From: Chryseobacterium pennipullorum
GTDB lineage: Bacteria; Bacteroidota; Bacteroidia; Flavobacteriales; Weeksellaceae
DNA length: 48,208 bases
Reading direction: 5' to 3'
NCBI RefSeq assembly: GCF_003384725.1
Contig: NZ_QNVV01000028.1
Location: 1-48,208, forward strand
A program made the position numbers and the translations under genes. The notes beneath the pieces were generated by a model that worked only from the letters and a program-made list of their open reading frames with translations, did no database searches and had not been told where the DNA came from. This document shows positions 15,633-23,790 of this stretch, in pieces (positions within the stretch are counted from its first letter, which is position 1; the number at the start of each line of letters is the position of its first letter).

Positions 15633-17042
15633 ATGAAATTCAAATTATTACTGGCTTTTTCATTCTGGATGTTACTGGTAGCAGTATCATGTAATAAAGA
15701 TGATATAACTTTTGATACTCCTTCGCAGCAGTTGAGCTTTTCAAGGGACACTGTATTCTGTGATACGGTCTATCATCAGGTACGTTCAGAAACCTATGTA
15801 GTGAAAGTATATAATAATGAGGATAAGGACATTCTGATCCCGAGGGTCAATCTTGAAAAGGGAGCATCTTCCTTATACAGGATCAATGTAGACGGAAAAC
15901 CGGGCTATGATTTTCAGAATGTTGCGTTGAGAAAAAAAGACAGTCTTTATATTTTTGTTGAGATAGCACCTGAAGCAACAGGACCTGAAGCCATTGCTGA
16001 GGACAGAGTCATCTTTACCAGTCCTGCCGGACAGCAGCATGTGAATTTATTTTCTGTGGTTCAGGATGCAGAATTCTATATTCAGACTCCTACCAACCCG
16101 AATATCATTTCCAGTTCCACCAATTGGAGTAATAATAAAGCTAAGATCATTTACGGCGACCTTACCATCAATCCAAGTGTAACACTGGATATTGATCCGG
16201 GAACAAAAGTATACTTCCACAAAAACAGTGGAATGAAAGTTTCCTCAGGAGCCGTTTTGAACATCAACGGAACCCAGAATGAACAGGTGATCCTCCGCGG
16301 TGACAGAAACGACCCTTATTATGATACAATTCCTAAAAACTGGAATTCTATCAGGATGGAAGCCAGCTCTACCCTGAATATGAACCACGCAAGATTATTC
16401 GGAGGAACAAGAGGCTTGGATATGAAACAGGCCAAAGCAACAATCAATAATTCATTCATCCATACGTTTTTTGAATATGGTATCCACGCAGTAGGCTCTA
16501 CTGTTGATGCCAGCAATCTGGTGATGAACAATTCCGGATTGTCCTGTATAGGTATCTTCAGAGGAGGAAAACACACATATACCCATGCTACCATTGCCAA
16601 CTACTCCAGGACAATGAGTGCCATGGACAGAAAAGGAATTTTTGTGACGAATGAATGGAAAAATGAAGCGGGGCAGACGGAGCAGGGAGCTTTACAGCTG
16701 TTCAGTCTTAGAAACAGCATCGTGTATTCTGACCGGGATAATGCTGTTCATTTTGAAGCAACTCCGGGGCAGCAGTTCGAGTACCTTATTCAAAACTGTC
16801 TGCTGAAGTATTCGGGAACTTCAGAAGCGGGCTTTACTTTTGACAACAATACCAATGTATTACAGAGTTTTAAGAATGAAGAGCCACTTTTTGTCAATTA
16901 TTTTATGGCTAAAATGAATCTAAGGGTAAAAGACACCTCTCCGGCAAAAGGAAAAGGAAATGTTTCTGTCGCTGGAAGTGTACCTTTTGATATTGTGAAC
17001 GTATCCCGAACAACCAACCCAACTATCGGAGCTTATCAATAA
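15633..17042 (+). CDS. Lipoprotein with right-handed beta-helix-like region
   Basis: The 469-aa exported lipoprotein has a signal peptide with lipobox VAVSC (Cys20). Residues about 25-150 look like an Ig-like or beta-sandwich domain (DTVYHQVRSETYVVKVYN, DSLYIFVEIAPEA). From about 160 there are irregular beta-strand repeats (LTINPSVTLDIDPGTKVYF, MKVSSGAVLNINGT, SSTLNMNHARLFGG, KATINNSFIHTF), typical of a right-handed parallel beta-helix. No catalytic residues are evident. Its stop overlaps the start of the MazG-like gene by one base (TAATG), so the two are translationally coupled. The role is unknown; a surface or periplasmic structural protein is possible. Confidence 0.75.
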   Translation: MKFKLLLAFSFWMLLVAVSCNKDDITFDTPSQQLSFSRDTVFCDTVYHQVRSETYVVKVYNNEDKDILIPRVNLEKGASSLYRINVDGKPGYDFQNVALRKKDSLYIFVEIAPEATGPEAIAEDRVIFTSPAGQQHVNLFSVVQDAEFYIQTPTNPNIISSSTNWSNNKAKIIYGDLTINPSVTLDIDPGTKVYFHKNSGMKVSSGAVLNINGTQNEQVILRGDRNDPYYDTIPKNWNSIRMEASSTLNMNHARLFGGTRGLDMKQAKATINNSFIHTFFEYGIHAVGSTVDASNLVMNNSGLSCIGIFRGGKHTYTHATIANYSRTMSAMDRKGIFVTNEWKNEAGQTEQGALQLFSLRNSIVYSDRDNAVHFEATPGQQFEYLIQNCLLKYSGTSEAGFTFDNNTNVLQSFKNEEPLFVNYFMAKMNLRVKDTSPAKGKGNVSVAGSVPFDIVNVSRTTNPTIGAYQ

Positions 17043-17368
17043 TGGAAATTACACAACTACAGCAGCAGGTTGATGAGTGGATCAAAACCATTGGTGTCCG
17101 ATATTTTAATGAACTGACCAATATGGCAATGCTCACAGAGGAAGTAGGTGAAGTCGCGAGGATCATTGCCCGCAGATATGGCGAGCAAAGCGAAAAAGAA
17201 AGTGATAAAAACAAAGACCTGGGAGAGGAACTGGCAGATGTACTTTTTGTAACCTTATGTTTGGCCAATCAAACCGGCGTGAATCTACAGGAAGCCTTTG
17301 ATAAAAAGATGAAGATCAAAACTGACCGCGACAGGGAACGCCATCAGAATAATGAAAAATTGAAGTAG
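17042..17368 (+). CDS. MazG-like nucleotide pyrophosphohydrolase
   Basis: The 108-aa cytoplasmic protein has the all-helical MazG-type fold pattern. The metal-binding helix EEVGEVARIIARR lies at about 31-43. A second acidic motif, DLGEELADVLFVTLCLAN, lies at about 59-76. The family hydrolyses nucleoside triphosphates to monophosphates and pyrophosphate, often as nucleotide-pool cleaning. The short, single-domain length matches stand-alone members rather than E. coli MazG. It is translationally coupled to the preceding lipoprotein gene. Confidence 0.9.
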   Translation: MEITQLQQQVDEWIKTIGVRYFNELTNMAMLTEEVGEVARIIARRYGEQSEKESDKNKDLGEELADVLFVTLCLANQTGVNLQEAFDKKMKIKTDRDRERHQNNEKLK

Positions 17369-17520
17369 AGATTTCAGACATCAGGCATCAGACTTTTCTT
17401 AATCCGTTGCCTAAGCTCTAAAATCCCAGATCTCATATGAACAATAAAAATTGAAACAGAGAGTAAGTTGATGATAGCAGACAATGATAGTCTGAAATCT
17501 GATATCCAGTATCTGATATT
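17369..17520. repeat. Palindrome-ended intergenic element upstream of aroA
   Basis: A perfect 11-base inverted repeat, AGATTTCAGAC at 17369-17379 and GTCTGAAATCT at 17490-17500, frames the spacer. Related short words (ATCAGGCATCAGAC; CTGATATCC, TCTGATATT) adjoin the ends. It contains no gene. It resembles short intergenic palindromic elements that I associate with Chryseobacterium genomes. Confidence 0.6.
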
Positions 17521-17530
17521 TTAAGAAACA

Positions 17531-18754
17531 ATGAAGTTAGAAAAATCAAAATTAGAAGGAAACAAAACAGTTCAGATCAGCGGTTCGAAGAGTATTTCGA
17601 ATCGTTTATTGATTCTGGAAAGCCTGTTTAGCAATATAAAAATAGGGAATTTGTCTAATTCTCAGGATACACAATTACTGAAAAAAGCATTATCCGAAAA
17701 TACAGAGAGTGTAGATATTCATCATGCAGGAACTGCCATGCGTTTTCTTACTTCCTATTATTCTATCGAGCCAGGAAAAACAACCGTTCTTACCGGATCA
17801 AAAAGAATGAAGGAAAGACCAATTAAAAACTTGGTCAATGCGCTGAAAGATCTTGGAGTAGACATCGAGTACCTGGAAAATGAAGGATTTCCTCCTTTAA
17901 AAATTACGGGGAAAAAGATCACTCAGACTTCGGTAAATGTCCCAGCCAATATATCCAGCCAGTTTATTACTTCTCTTCTACTGATAGCTGGGAAGCTTGA
18001 AAATGGGCTGCACATTCATCTTGTGGGTGAGGTTACTTCCAGATCCTACATTGAAATGACACTTGATATTTTAACAAAATTTGGAATCAAAAACAGTTTT
18101 GAAGGAAATACAATTCAGGTAGAACCTTTCAACCCTGGCGAACAATCTTCAACAGCAGCTTATGAAGTGGAAAGTGACTGGAGCTCAGCCTCCTATTTCT
18201 ATTCGATCTGTGCCTTAGGAAGAGAAACTATTCACCTGAAAAGCTTTTATAAAGAATCTACTCAGGGAGATTCTGCAATCGCAAAAATTTATGAGGATTT
18301 CTTTGGAGTTAAGACCACATTCTCAGAAGCTGAACATAAGATCACATTGGAGCCCCAAAAGGATTTTACTTATCCTGAAAAAATCGTCCTGGACATGAAC
18401 AATTGCCCGGACATTGCCCAAACGTTATGCGTGACGGCTGCTGCTTTGCAAATTCCTTTTGAAATCTCAGGATTGGGAACCTTAAGAGTAAAGGAAACGG
18501 ACAGGCTTCTGGCTTTATTTAATGAACTGAAAAAACTGGGTACTGAAACTGAAATCACAGATGTAACGATCAGGTCGCTCAGCTTTGGCGAACCTGAAGA
18601 AAATATTTCTATCAAAACATACCAGGACCACAGAATGGCAATGAGTTTTGCTCCCTTCTGCCTGATAAAAGAACTTAATATCGAAGAGGAAAATGTTGTT
18701 GAAAAGTCTTACCCAATGTTCTGGAAAGATCTTGCCAGCGTAGTGACGAATTAA
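17531..18754 (+). CDS. aroA: 3-phosphoshikimate 1-carboxyvinyltransferase (EPSP synthase)
   Basis: Transfers the enolpyruvyl group of PEP to shikimate-3-phosphate in aromatic amino acid synthesis. The 407-aa length is slightly short for the family. Motifs include GSKSISNRLLILESL near the N-terminus (substrate-binding Lys), HAGTAMRFLTSYY (the counterpart of NAGTAxR), SSQFITSLLL, the catalytic-site stretch NNCPDIAQTLC, ETDRLLAL, and DHRMAMSFAP near the C-terminus. It is preceded by a repeat-like spacer and has no nearby pathway partner. Confidence 0.97.
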   Translation: MKLEKSKLEGNKTVQISGSKSISNRLLILESLFSNIKIGNLSNSQDTQLLKKALSENTESVDIHHAGTAMRFLTSYYSIEPGKTTVLTGSKRMKERPIKNLVNALKDLGVDIEYLENEGFPPLKITGKKITQTSVNVPANISSQFITSLLLIAGKLENGLHIHLVGEVTSRSYIEMTLDILTKFGIKNSFEGNTIQVEPFNPGEQSSTAAYEVESDWSSASYFYSICALGRETIHLKSFYKESTQGDSAIAKIYEDFFGVKTTFSEAEHKITLEPQKDFTYPEKIVLDMNNCPDIAQTLCVTAAALQIPFEISGLGTLRVKETDRLLALFNELKKLGTETEITDVTIRSLSFGEPEENISIKTYQDHRMAMSFAPFCLIKELNIEEENVVEKSYPMFWKDLASVVTN

Positions 18755-18758
18755 TTTA

Positions 18759-18895
18759 GGATGGAAGCTGGAAGAGAGAGGATGGAAGCACTGTTCAACC
18801 GAATATCGCTATTAGCCTCTTTTATTGGAGATTTATTGAAAGCATGAGTTTTTTATGACAGAAATTCTCCTCTTCCACCTTCTAACCTCCACCCC
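18759..18895. repeat. Imperfect inverted-repeat spacer after aroA
   Basis: The stretch 18759-18789 has GGATGGAAGCTGGAAG and then GGATGGAAGC again. The far end, 18868-18895, has CTCCTCTTCCACCTTC, roughly its complement. It is gene-free and similar in style to 29548-29663. Confidence 0.5.
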
Positions 18896-18908
18896 CTATT
18901 CTCAACAA

Positions 18909-18937
18909 CTTAATCATCTCTTAAAATTAAATTAACT
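18909..18937 (+). promoter_or_regulatory. Three 11-bp-spaced TTAA repeats, possible PhoB-like operator
   Basis: The 7-mers CTTAATC (18909-18915), CTTAAAA (18920-18926) and ATTAACT (18931-18937) are separated by 4-base spacers, so TTAA recurs at 18910, 18921 and 18932. The 7-4-7-4-7 layout is like the PhoB box of proteobacteria. A weak -7-like TATTTTTA lies 21 bases downstream (18959-18966). Related arrays lie upstream of the SusC genes at 26679 and 29818. Confidence 0.5.
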
Positions 18938-18988
18938 CCTCATTATTTGATATATTCTTATTTTTAGGCTACATTAAAAATATAAACT

Positions 18989-19987
18989 ATGTTCAAATTA
19001 AACATGAGGCGTTTTACGTCCATTACACTTGGTGTCGTGACATCTGCTGTATTCTTTTCCTGCTCAAATGACAATAGTATGGAACGGGATTCTGATGAGG
19101 CAAGACTGCCCTACTCTTTACAATCGAATGCCAAGGCATCCTTACTTCCGATTGAAATGAACAGCTGGATGTCCGGCCTTCAGGATAATATCTCTATCTC
19201 AAAAATCTCAATTCCGGGAACGCACGATTCCGGAGCACGAAAAGATGCCCCTGTAGTAAGTGGTACAGCAAAAACACAGGATCTTAGTATAGCTGAACAG
19301 CTGAATGCCGGTGTCCGCTTTCTGGACATCCGCTGCAGACACATTGATAATTCTTTTACGATTCATCACGGAGCGATCTACCAAAATCTGAATTTTGATG
19401 ATGTGCTTACTGCCTGTTATGCTTTTTTGGAAAGTCATCCGTCGGAAACGATTATCATGTCTGTAAAGGAAGAACATGATCCGTCGAATAACAGCAGAAC
19501 TTTTGAAAAGACCTTCGATTCTTATGTTCAGAAGAATCCATTAAAGTGGAACCTTGGGACAAATGTTCCCACACTTGGAGAGCTGAGAGGAAAAATCAAA
19601 CTATTGAGGAGATTTTCAGCGGAAACCGCAAAAGGAATCAACGCAACTTCATGGGCAGATAATACGACGTTTGAAATTAACAATGCGGGGGCAGCATTAA
19701 AAGTTCAGGATTATTATAAAGTAACCAATAATGACGATAAGTGGAACGGAATTTCCGGCTTGCTGAATGAAGCCAGAAACGACAGCAGCAACAGACTCTT
19801 TATCAATTTCACCAGCGGTTATAAACCAGGAATATTTGGAATTCCAAGCATTCCTACAGTTTCCAACAATATTAACCCAAGGCTTAAAACGTTCTTCCAA
19901 AATAACACCAAAGGGACTTTTGGGGTAATGCCTGTTGATTTTGTGAACGCAGAATTATCTGAACTGATTGTGAAGACTAATTTCTAA
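18989..19987 (+). CDS. PI-PLC-domain lipoprotein (phosphatidylinositol-specific phospholipase C-like)
   Basis: The 332-aa exported lipoprotein has lipobox VFFSC (Cys25). The PI-PLC X-type domain has catalytic-His motif IPGTHDSG (His79), RFLDIRCRH (110-118) and TIHHGAIYQ (His126/127), as in bacterial PI-PLC. The later stretch ETIIMSVKEEHD completes the core. Bacterial PI-PLCs cleave the phosphodiester bond of phosphatidylinositol or related lipids. The calcium-binding residues of eukaryotic PLC are not expected. The start could be the first ATG (18989) or the internal ATG at 19004. It is monocistronic with its own terminator and sits next to another phosphorus-scavenging unit. Confidence 0.9.
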   Translation: MFKLNMRRFTSITLGVVTSAVFFSCSNDNSMERDSDEARLPYSLQSNAKASLLPIEMNSWMSGLQDNISISKISIPGTHDSGARKDAPVVSGTAKTQDLSIAEQLNAGVRFLDIRCRHIDNSFTIHHGAIYQNLNFDDVLTACYAFLESHPSETIIMSVKEEHDPSNNSRTFEKTFDSYVQKNPLKWNLGTNVPTLGELRGKIKLLRRFSAETAKGINATSWADNTTFEINNAGAALKVQDYYKVTNNDDKWNGISGLLNEARNDSSNRLFINFTSGYKPGIFGIPSIPTVSNNINPRLKTFFQNNTKGTFGVMPVDFVNAELSELIVKTNF

Positions 19988-20008
19988 GTTAATCACTTAC
20001 TGGATATT

Positions 20009-20042
20009 AAAAAAACGGTCTTCATATGGAGACCGTTTTTTT
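20009..20042 (+). terminator. Terminator of the PI-PLC gene
   Basis: ACGGTCT (20015-20021) pairs with AGACCGT (20030-20036), extended by one wobble and one more pair around an ATAT loop. A T run starts at 20036. Confidence 0.88.
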
Positions 20043-20244
20043 ATTGGAGATTCGGCTGATCAACTCATCTGATATTCTCTCTGATGATTATGCATGATAA
20101 GAAGCACCATCTAAGTCACAATTTTTAAACATTTAAATTCTGTGTTGAATCTAGAGATTTTCAGTTTTGTAAACTTTATATGAGATCCTGATCACATTAT
20201 TATCAGTTTAAAATTTTCTTCTTCCTTTTATGGTTCAAACAAAT

Positions 20245-20280
20245 AAAAATGCAGCCCTCAGATTGAGCGCTGCATTTTTT
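20245..20280 (-). terminator. Terminator of the phosphodiesterase/phosphatase gene
   Basis: AAATGCAGC and GCTGCATTT (about 20247-20255 and 20267-20275) pair, with an inner CTCA/TGAG stem after one mismatch. On the minus strand a T run follows. It lies about 25 bases past the stop codon. Confidence 0.85.
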
Positions 20281-20306
20281 ATCAATGATATTAAGGTACA
20301 CAAAGA

Positions 20307-22133
20307 TTACCTCTTTATGCCGTAAGCAGCAAGTATTTTGTTAAATATTTCTGTGTTCTCAAACAATCCGGTAAATTCTTTAGAGTTTGGGCCATATGCG
20401 AAAACACTTGAAGGGATTGAAGTATGGTCATTCGTACTAAAGTGTCCAAATACCCAGCCTTCTTTAAGGCTTCCGTCAAGAAGGGTTAATCCTCCTGTTT
20501 CATGATCTCCGACAACCACAACCAGCGTTTCTTTGTTTTCATCTGCAAACTTCATTGCTTTTCCTACCACTTGATCGAAATCCAGCAATTCAGTAACCAG
20601 TTGTTCAATATTATTACTGTGTCCCCCTCCATCGGTTTGCGAAGCTTCTACCATCATAAAAAATCCCTTTTTATTAGATTTAAGATCATTCAGTGTGAGG
20701 TCAAAAGCATCGCCCAGCCAGTTTCCTCTTCCGCTGCTTATTCTTTGTGAAGCTAAGGGATCAATGATCAGGGTACGATTGTTTATTTTTGCTGCCGATT
20801 TCAGATCGTGGAAAATCTCTATTTTGGCTTCTTTCAATTTTTGTTCAGTTTCCGGAGTCAACCCGCTTGTGGGACCTCCGATTAGAATTTTTGTTTTAGA
20901 AGTGGCAAAGTCTTTCAAAATACGTTCCGAACTGTTCCTATTGTCTGAGTGTGCATAGAAGTCCGCAGGCGTGGCATCTGTAACATCTCCTGTAGAAATT
21001 AATCCTGAAGCCATCCCTTTAGCAGCAATAATATCAGGAATCTGTGCTAAAGCTTTTCCGGAATCATCGACTCCTACAAATGTATTTTTGGTTTTTACTC
21101 CCGTTGCAAAGGCCGTGGATCCCGGTGCTGAGTCTGTAATATAAGCATTGGAAGAATTCGTCTTTGACAGGCCGGTTGCTTTCATGTTAAAAACATTAAG
21201 CTTTCCTTTATTGGCTGTAAAAGCTGCATAATATTGTGGTAGAGAGGTACCATCCGGAATCAACAGAATCACATTTTTCACTTTTTTGCTCATCCCATCG
21301 GTCTTATAGGTTGGCCTGTAAGTCGTATATTCCTTCGGGTTCTTATAGAAATTCCTTGGTATTGTATTCATGAATTTTTTAAGATCCGGAATATGATCTG
21401 TATTGATATAATCTACTCCCATATCCATCAGATTCACCCAGGCATTGGGAAAATCCGGTGCTCCGTAAAAACGCATGGGCTTCTGCTGAGTATGTGCCTT
21501 CTCAACAGCCGCTTTTATTTTCCCGGTTTCTTCGTCTCTTGGAATTCCTTTTCCGTTCCATTGTACCAATCCCGGCAAATCTGCACTGAACATTCCGATC
21601 CTTTTCAGCTGGTCAGCTGTATATATTTTATCAAGATCTCCATCAAAATACAAATAGCTGGGATAATTTTTAAAGTCATCCGGCTGAGGCCTTCCTCCTG
21701 TTATCACGATTTTAATTCCTGGATTTCCAGTAATCTCAGGATACTTCTTTAAAGCAGTGATCAGTGCAGCTAAAGATGTTTTATAATCCTGCTTAATATC
21801 GATCAGGAGTTGGAGCTTCTTACCCGTATCAGGGTATATGCTTCCCTTGTTCTGTTTAATCTGCTTTGAAATATTATCAAGATAAAGACTTTCTAATGTT
21901 CTCTCCGGTGAAAGTTCCTTTTCCGTATGGGCTACCCAAAGTTTACCCTGTACGAGGAAAACATCCGCTTCAATAGATCCAAAATTAGCATAATATGCCT
22001 GCCAGAAAGGAATTTCCTGCATATAATCATTGTGGGAGTGTGCATTCCCCACATTGTAGTTTAAATAATTCTGTGCCTTATTTTCAGTACAAATAGCTAA
22101 GGCCAGTACCGCCAATATTTTTGATAATTTCAT
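20307..22133 (-). CDS. Fusion of a GDPD/PI-PLC-superfamily phosphodiesterase with alkaline phosphatase
   Basis: The 608-aa exported protein, counted from the ATG at 22133, has a signal peptide at 1-20. Residues about 28-255 form a phosphodiesterase domain of the PLC/GDPD TIM-barrel superfamily (NAHSHNDY with His32/34; SIEADVFL; LLIDIK; TDHIPDL near the end). Residues about 284-608 are a PhoA-family alkaline phosphatase: IPDGTS (Asp294), TDSAPGSTAFATG with Ser335 as likely nucleophile, MMVEASQTDGGGHSN (Glu496, Asp501, His505), VVVGDHETGG (Asp543, His544) and NDHTS (His570). The two activities in one chain could take a phosphodiester to free phosphate. An upstream in-frame ATG (22187) is possible but would spoil the signal peptide. 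It follows susD after a likely terminator. Confidence 0.88.
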   Translation of the reverse strand: MKLSKILAVLALAICTENKAQNYLNYNVGNAHSHNDYMQEIPFWQAYYANFGSIEADVFLVQGKLWVAHTEKELSPERTLESLYLDNISKQIKQNKGSIYPDTGKKLQLLIDIKQDYKTSLAALITALKKYPEITGNPGIKIVITGGRPQPDDFKNYPSYLYFDGDLDKIYTADQLKRIGMFSADLPGLVQWNGKGIPRDEETGKIKAAVEKAHTQQKPMRFYGAPDFPNAWVNLMDMGVDYINTDHIPDLKKFMNTIPRNFYKNPKEYTTYRPTYKTDGMSKKVKNVILLIPDGTSLPQYYAAFTANKGKLNVFNMKATGLSKTNSSNAYITDSAPGSTAFATGVKTKNTFVGVDDSGKALAQIPDIIAAKGMASGLISTGDVTDATPADFYAHSDNRNSSERILKDFATSKTKILIGGPTSGLTPETEQKLKEAKIEIFHDLKSAAKINNRTLIIDPLASQRISSGRGNWLGDAFDLTLNDLKSNKKGFFMMVEASQTDGGGHSNNIEQLVTELLDFDQVVGKAMKFADENKETLVVVVGDHETGGLTLLDGSLKEGWVFGHFSTNDHTSIPSSVFAYGPNSKEFTGLFENTEIFNKILAAYGIKR

Positions 22134-22195
22134 TCTACTCTTTTTTATTGTCTTTAAAGGTTTGATAATTTGTGGCAAATGATTCATACCCCTGT

Positions 22196-22234
22196 AAAAA
22201 ACTATATCATCACATAGATTCTGCGATGATATAG
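22196..22234 (-). terminator. Likely terminator or attenuator between susD and the phosphatase fusion gene
   Basis: A perfect 10-bp inverted repeat, 22202-22211 with 22225-22234 (CTATATCATC/GATGATATAG), has a 13-base loop. On the minus strand a run of six T follows directly. The stem is AT-rich, so termination is probably partial. Confidence 0.6.
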
Positions 22235-22258
22235 AGGATTATATATCCGGTTGACTAT

Positions 22259-23764
22259 TTACCAACCTTCATTTTGTTTAATGATTCCATAGCTGTTTAC
22301 AATCTCTGCTTGTGGCACTGCCCAAACATTATGTACAGAAGGGTTGAAGTTTCTTGCCGCCCATACTACCTGTCCGTTAATGCCATGTAAAGGTTTTGCA
22401 TAAGCAGCCTGAGCATCGCCCCATCGTACAAGGTCTCTGTGACGGTCTGCCCATTCACCAGCCAGCTCACAACGTCTTTCATGCTTCAGGTCAGCCATTG
22501 TACATCCGGTTTTGGGAGCAAGACCTGCACGGGTTCTGATCATATTGAGTTCCTGATCAGCGTTTCCTCCTGACATTAGCAGGGCTTCAGCTTTGATAAG
22601 AATCACCTCAGCATAACGCATAATAGGAACAGCAAGATCTGTACAGGGATAATCTCCGTTGGCACTCACATGACCACTGCTCAATGGATATCTGAAAGCA
22701 TCCATATATTTATTGAACTGGTATCCTGTTAACGAGTTGGAAGATGCATACGTTCTTTCCGTCCCGTTAAAAGTGAATTTATCTCCTAACTTCAGAATTG
22801 TTGTGGCCCTTCTAAGATCTCCGGTTTCGTACTCATCATATAATTCTTTTGTAGGCTGGAAGTATCCCCATCCGTTATATTCTCCCCAGCCTTTGTTTTC
22901 CAGCATTACACCTGGAAGAATACTTCCCACCGAATTAAATTTAGGAGTGCTCGGGACTGACCAAATATACTCTGAGCTGTAATTGTTTTCAGCTTTGAAG
23001 ACATCTGCATAATTGTTCAGCAGATTTCTGTTTCCCTTAGTCATTACCTCATTCGCCCAAAAAGAAGCATTTTGCCAGTCTTTCATGAATAGATATACTT
23101 TTGCCAGAAGCGCCCATGCTGCGGCCTTATGAGGTCTGCCATAGTCTTTAGCCGGAAGTTCAGCCTGGCTTGGTAATAAGTCAGCCGCTTTTTTCAGATC
23201 ATTAACAATATACTTGTAATTTTCCATGACATTGGCTGCTCTGGGAGCCGGGCCGTCCGGTTCTTTAGTCCGGTCTATAATTGGAACACCGGCTTTTTCA
23301 TTTCCATAACTGTATGCCAGTTCAAAATACATCCTGCTGCTCATAAACAGGGCTTCCCCTAAGTATTTGTTTTTAACAGCCTGCGCAGCCTGGATATTAT
23401 CAACATTACGGATCACACGATTGGCTACCCCAATCACCGTATATCTCTTATTCCATTGGGTTTCCAAATCTCCGGCAGCGATATAATTGCTGCTAAAATT
23501 CTTCGCATTATCCGCTTCACTTTTTGATCTTCCTGTTACCATATCATCACTGGCATTAATAAACCAGAAAAATCCCCGCCCATAAAATTCACTGTCTGAA
23601 AGCGGCTTATACATTGCATTAGCTCCCGTAATCAGGTCATTTTCGGTTTTCCAGAAACTGGCTTCCGTTGGTGTTCCTTCCGGTTGGATATCCAGCTCAT
23701 TGGTACAGGACAGCAATAATGCAGACAGCCCTGTTATTAATAGTATTCTATTGAAAATTTTCAT
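22259..23764 (-). CDS. SusD/RagB-type nutrient-binding outer-membrane lipoprotein (pair 1)
   Basis: The 501-aa protein has lipobox LLLSC (Cys20). SusD-family features include the helical TPR-like core (NDLITGANAMYKPLSD, YFELAYSYG, AAAWALLAKVYLFMKDWQNASFWANEVM) and the C-terminal block MRYAEVILIKAEALLMSGG ... RRCELAGEWADRHRDLVRWG. It probably caps the SusC partner at 23791-26679 and binds ligand at the cell surface. It is 26 bases downstream of susC. The linked enzyme is a phosphodiesterase/phosphatase rather than a glycosidase, so an organophosphate ligand is inferred. Confidence 0.95.
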   Translation of the reverse strand: MKIFNRILLITGLSALLLSCTNELDIQPEGTPTEASFWKTENDLITGANAMYKPLSDSEFYGRGFFWFINASDDMVTGRSKSEADNAKNFSSNYIAAGDLETQWNKRYTVIGVANRVIRNVDNIQAAQAVKNKYLGEALFMSSRMYFELAYSYGNEKAGVPIIDRTKEPDGPAPRAANVMENYKYIVNDLKKAADLLPSQAELPAKDYGRPHKAAAWALLAKVYLFMKDWQNASFWANEVMTKGNRNLLNNYADVFKAENNYSSEYIWSVPSTPKFNSVGSILPGVMLENKGWGEYNGWGYFQPTKELYDEYETGDLRRATTILKLGDKFTFNGTERTYASSNSLTGYQFNKYMDAFRYPLSSGHVSANGDYPCTDLAVPIMRYAEVILIKAEALLMSGGNADQELNMIRTRAGLAPKTGCTMADLKHERRCELAGEWADRHRDLVRWGDAQAAYAKPLHGINGQVVWAARNFNPSVHNVWAVPQAEIVNSYGIIKQNEGW

Positions 23765-23790
23765 CTTTTTACTTTTAAATTTATGTTAGA

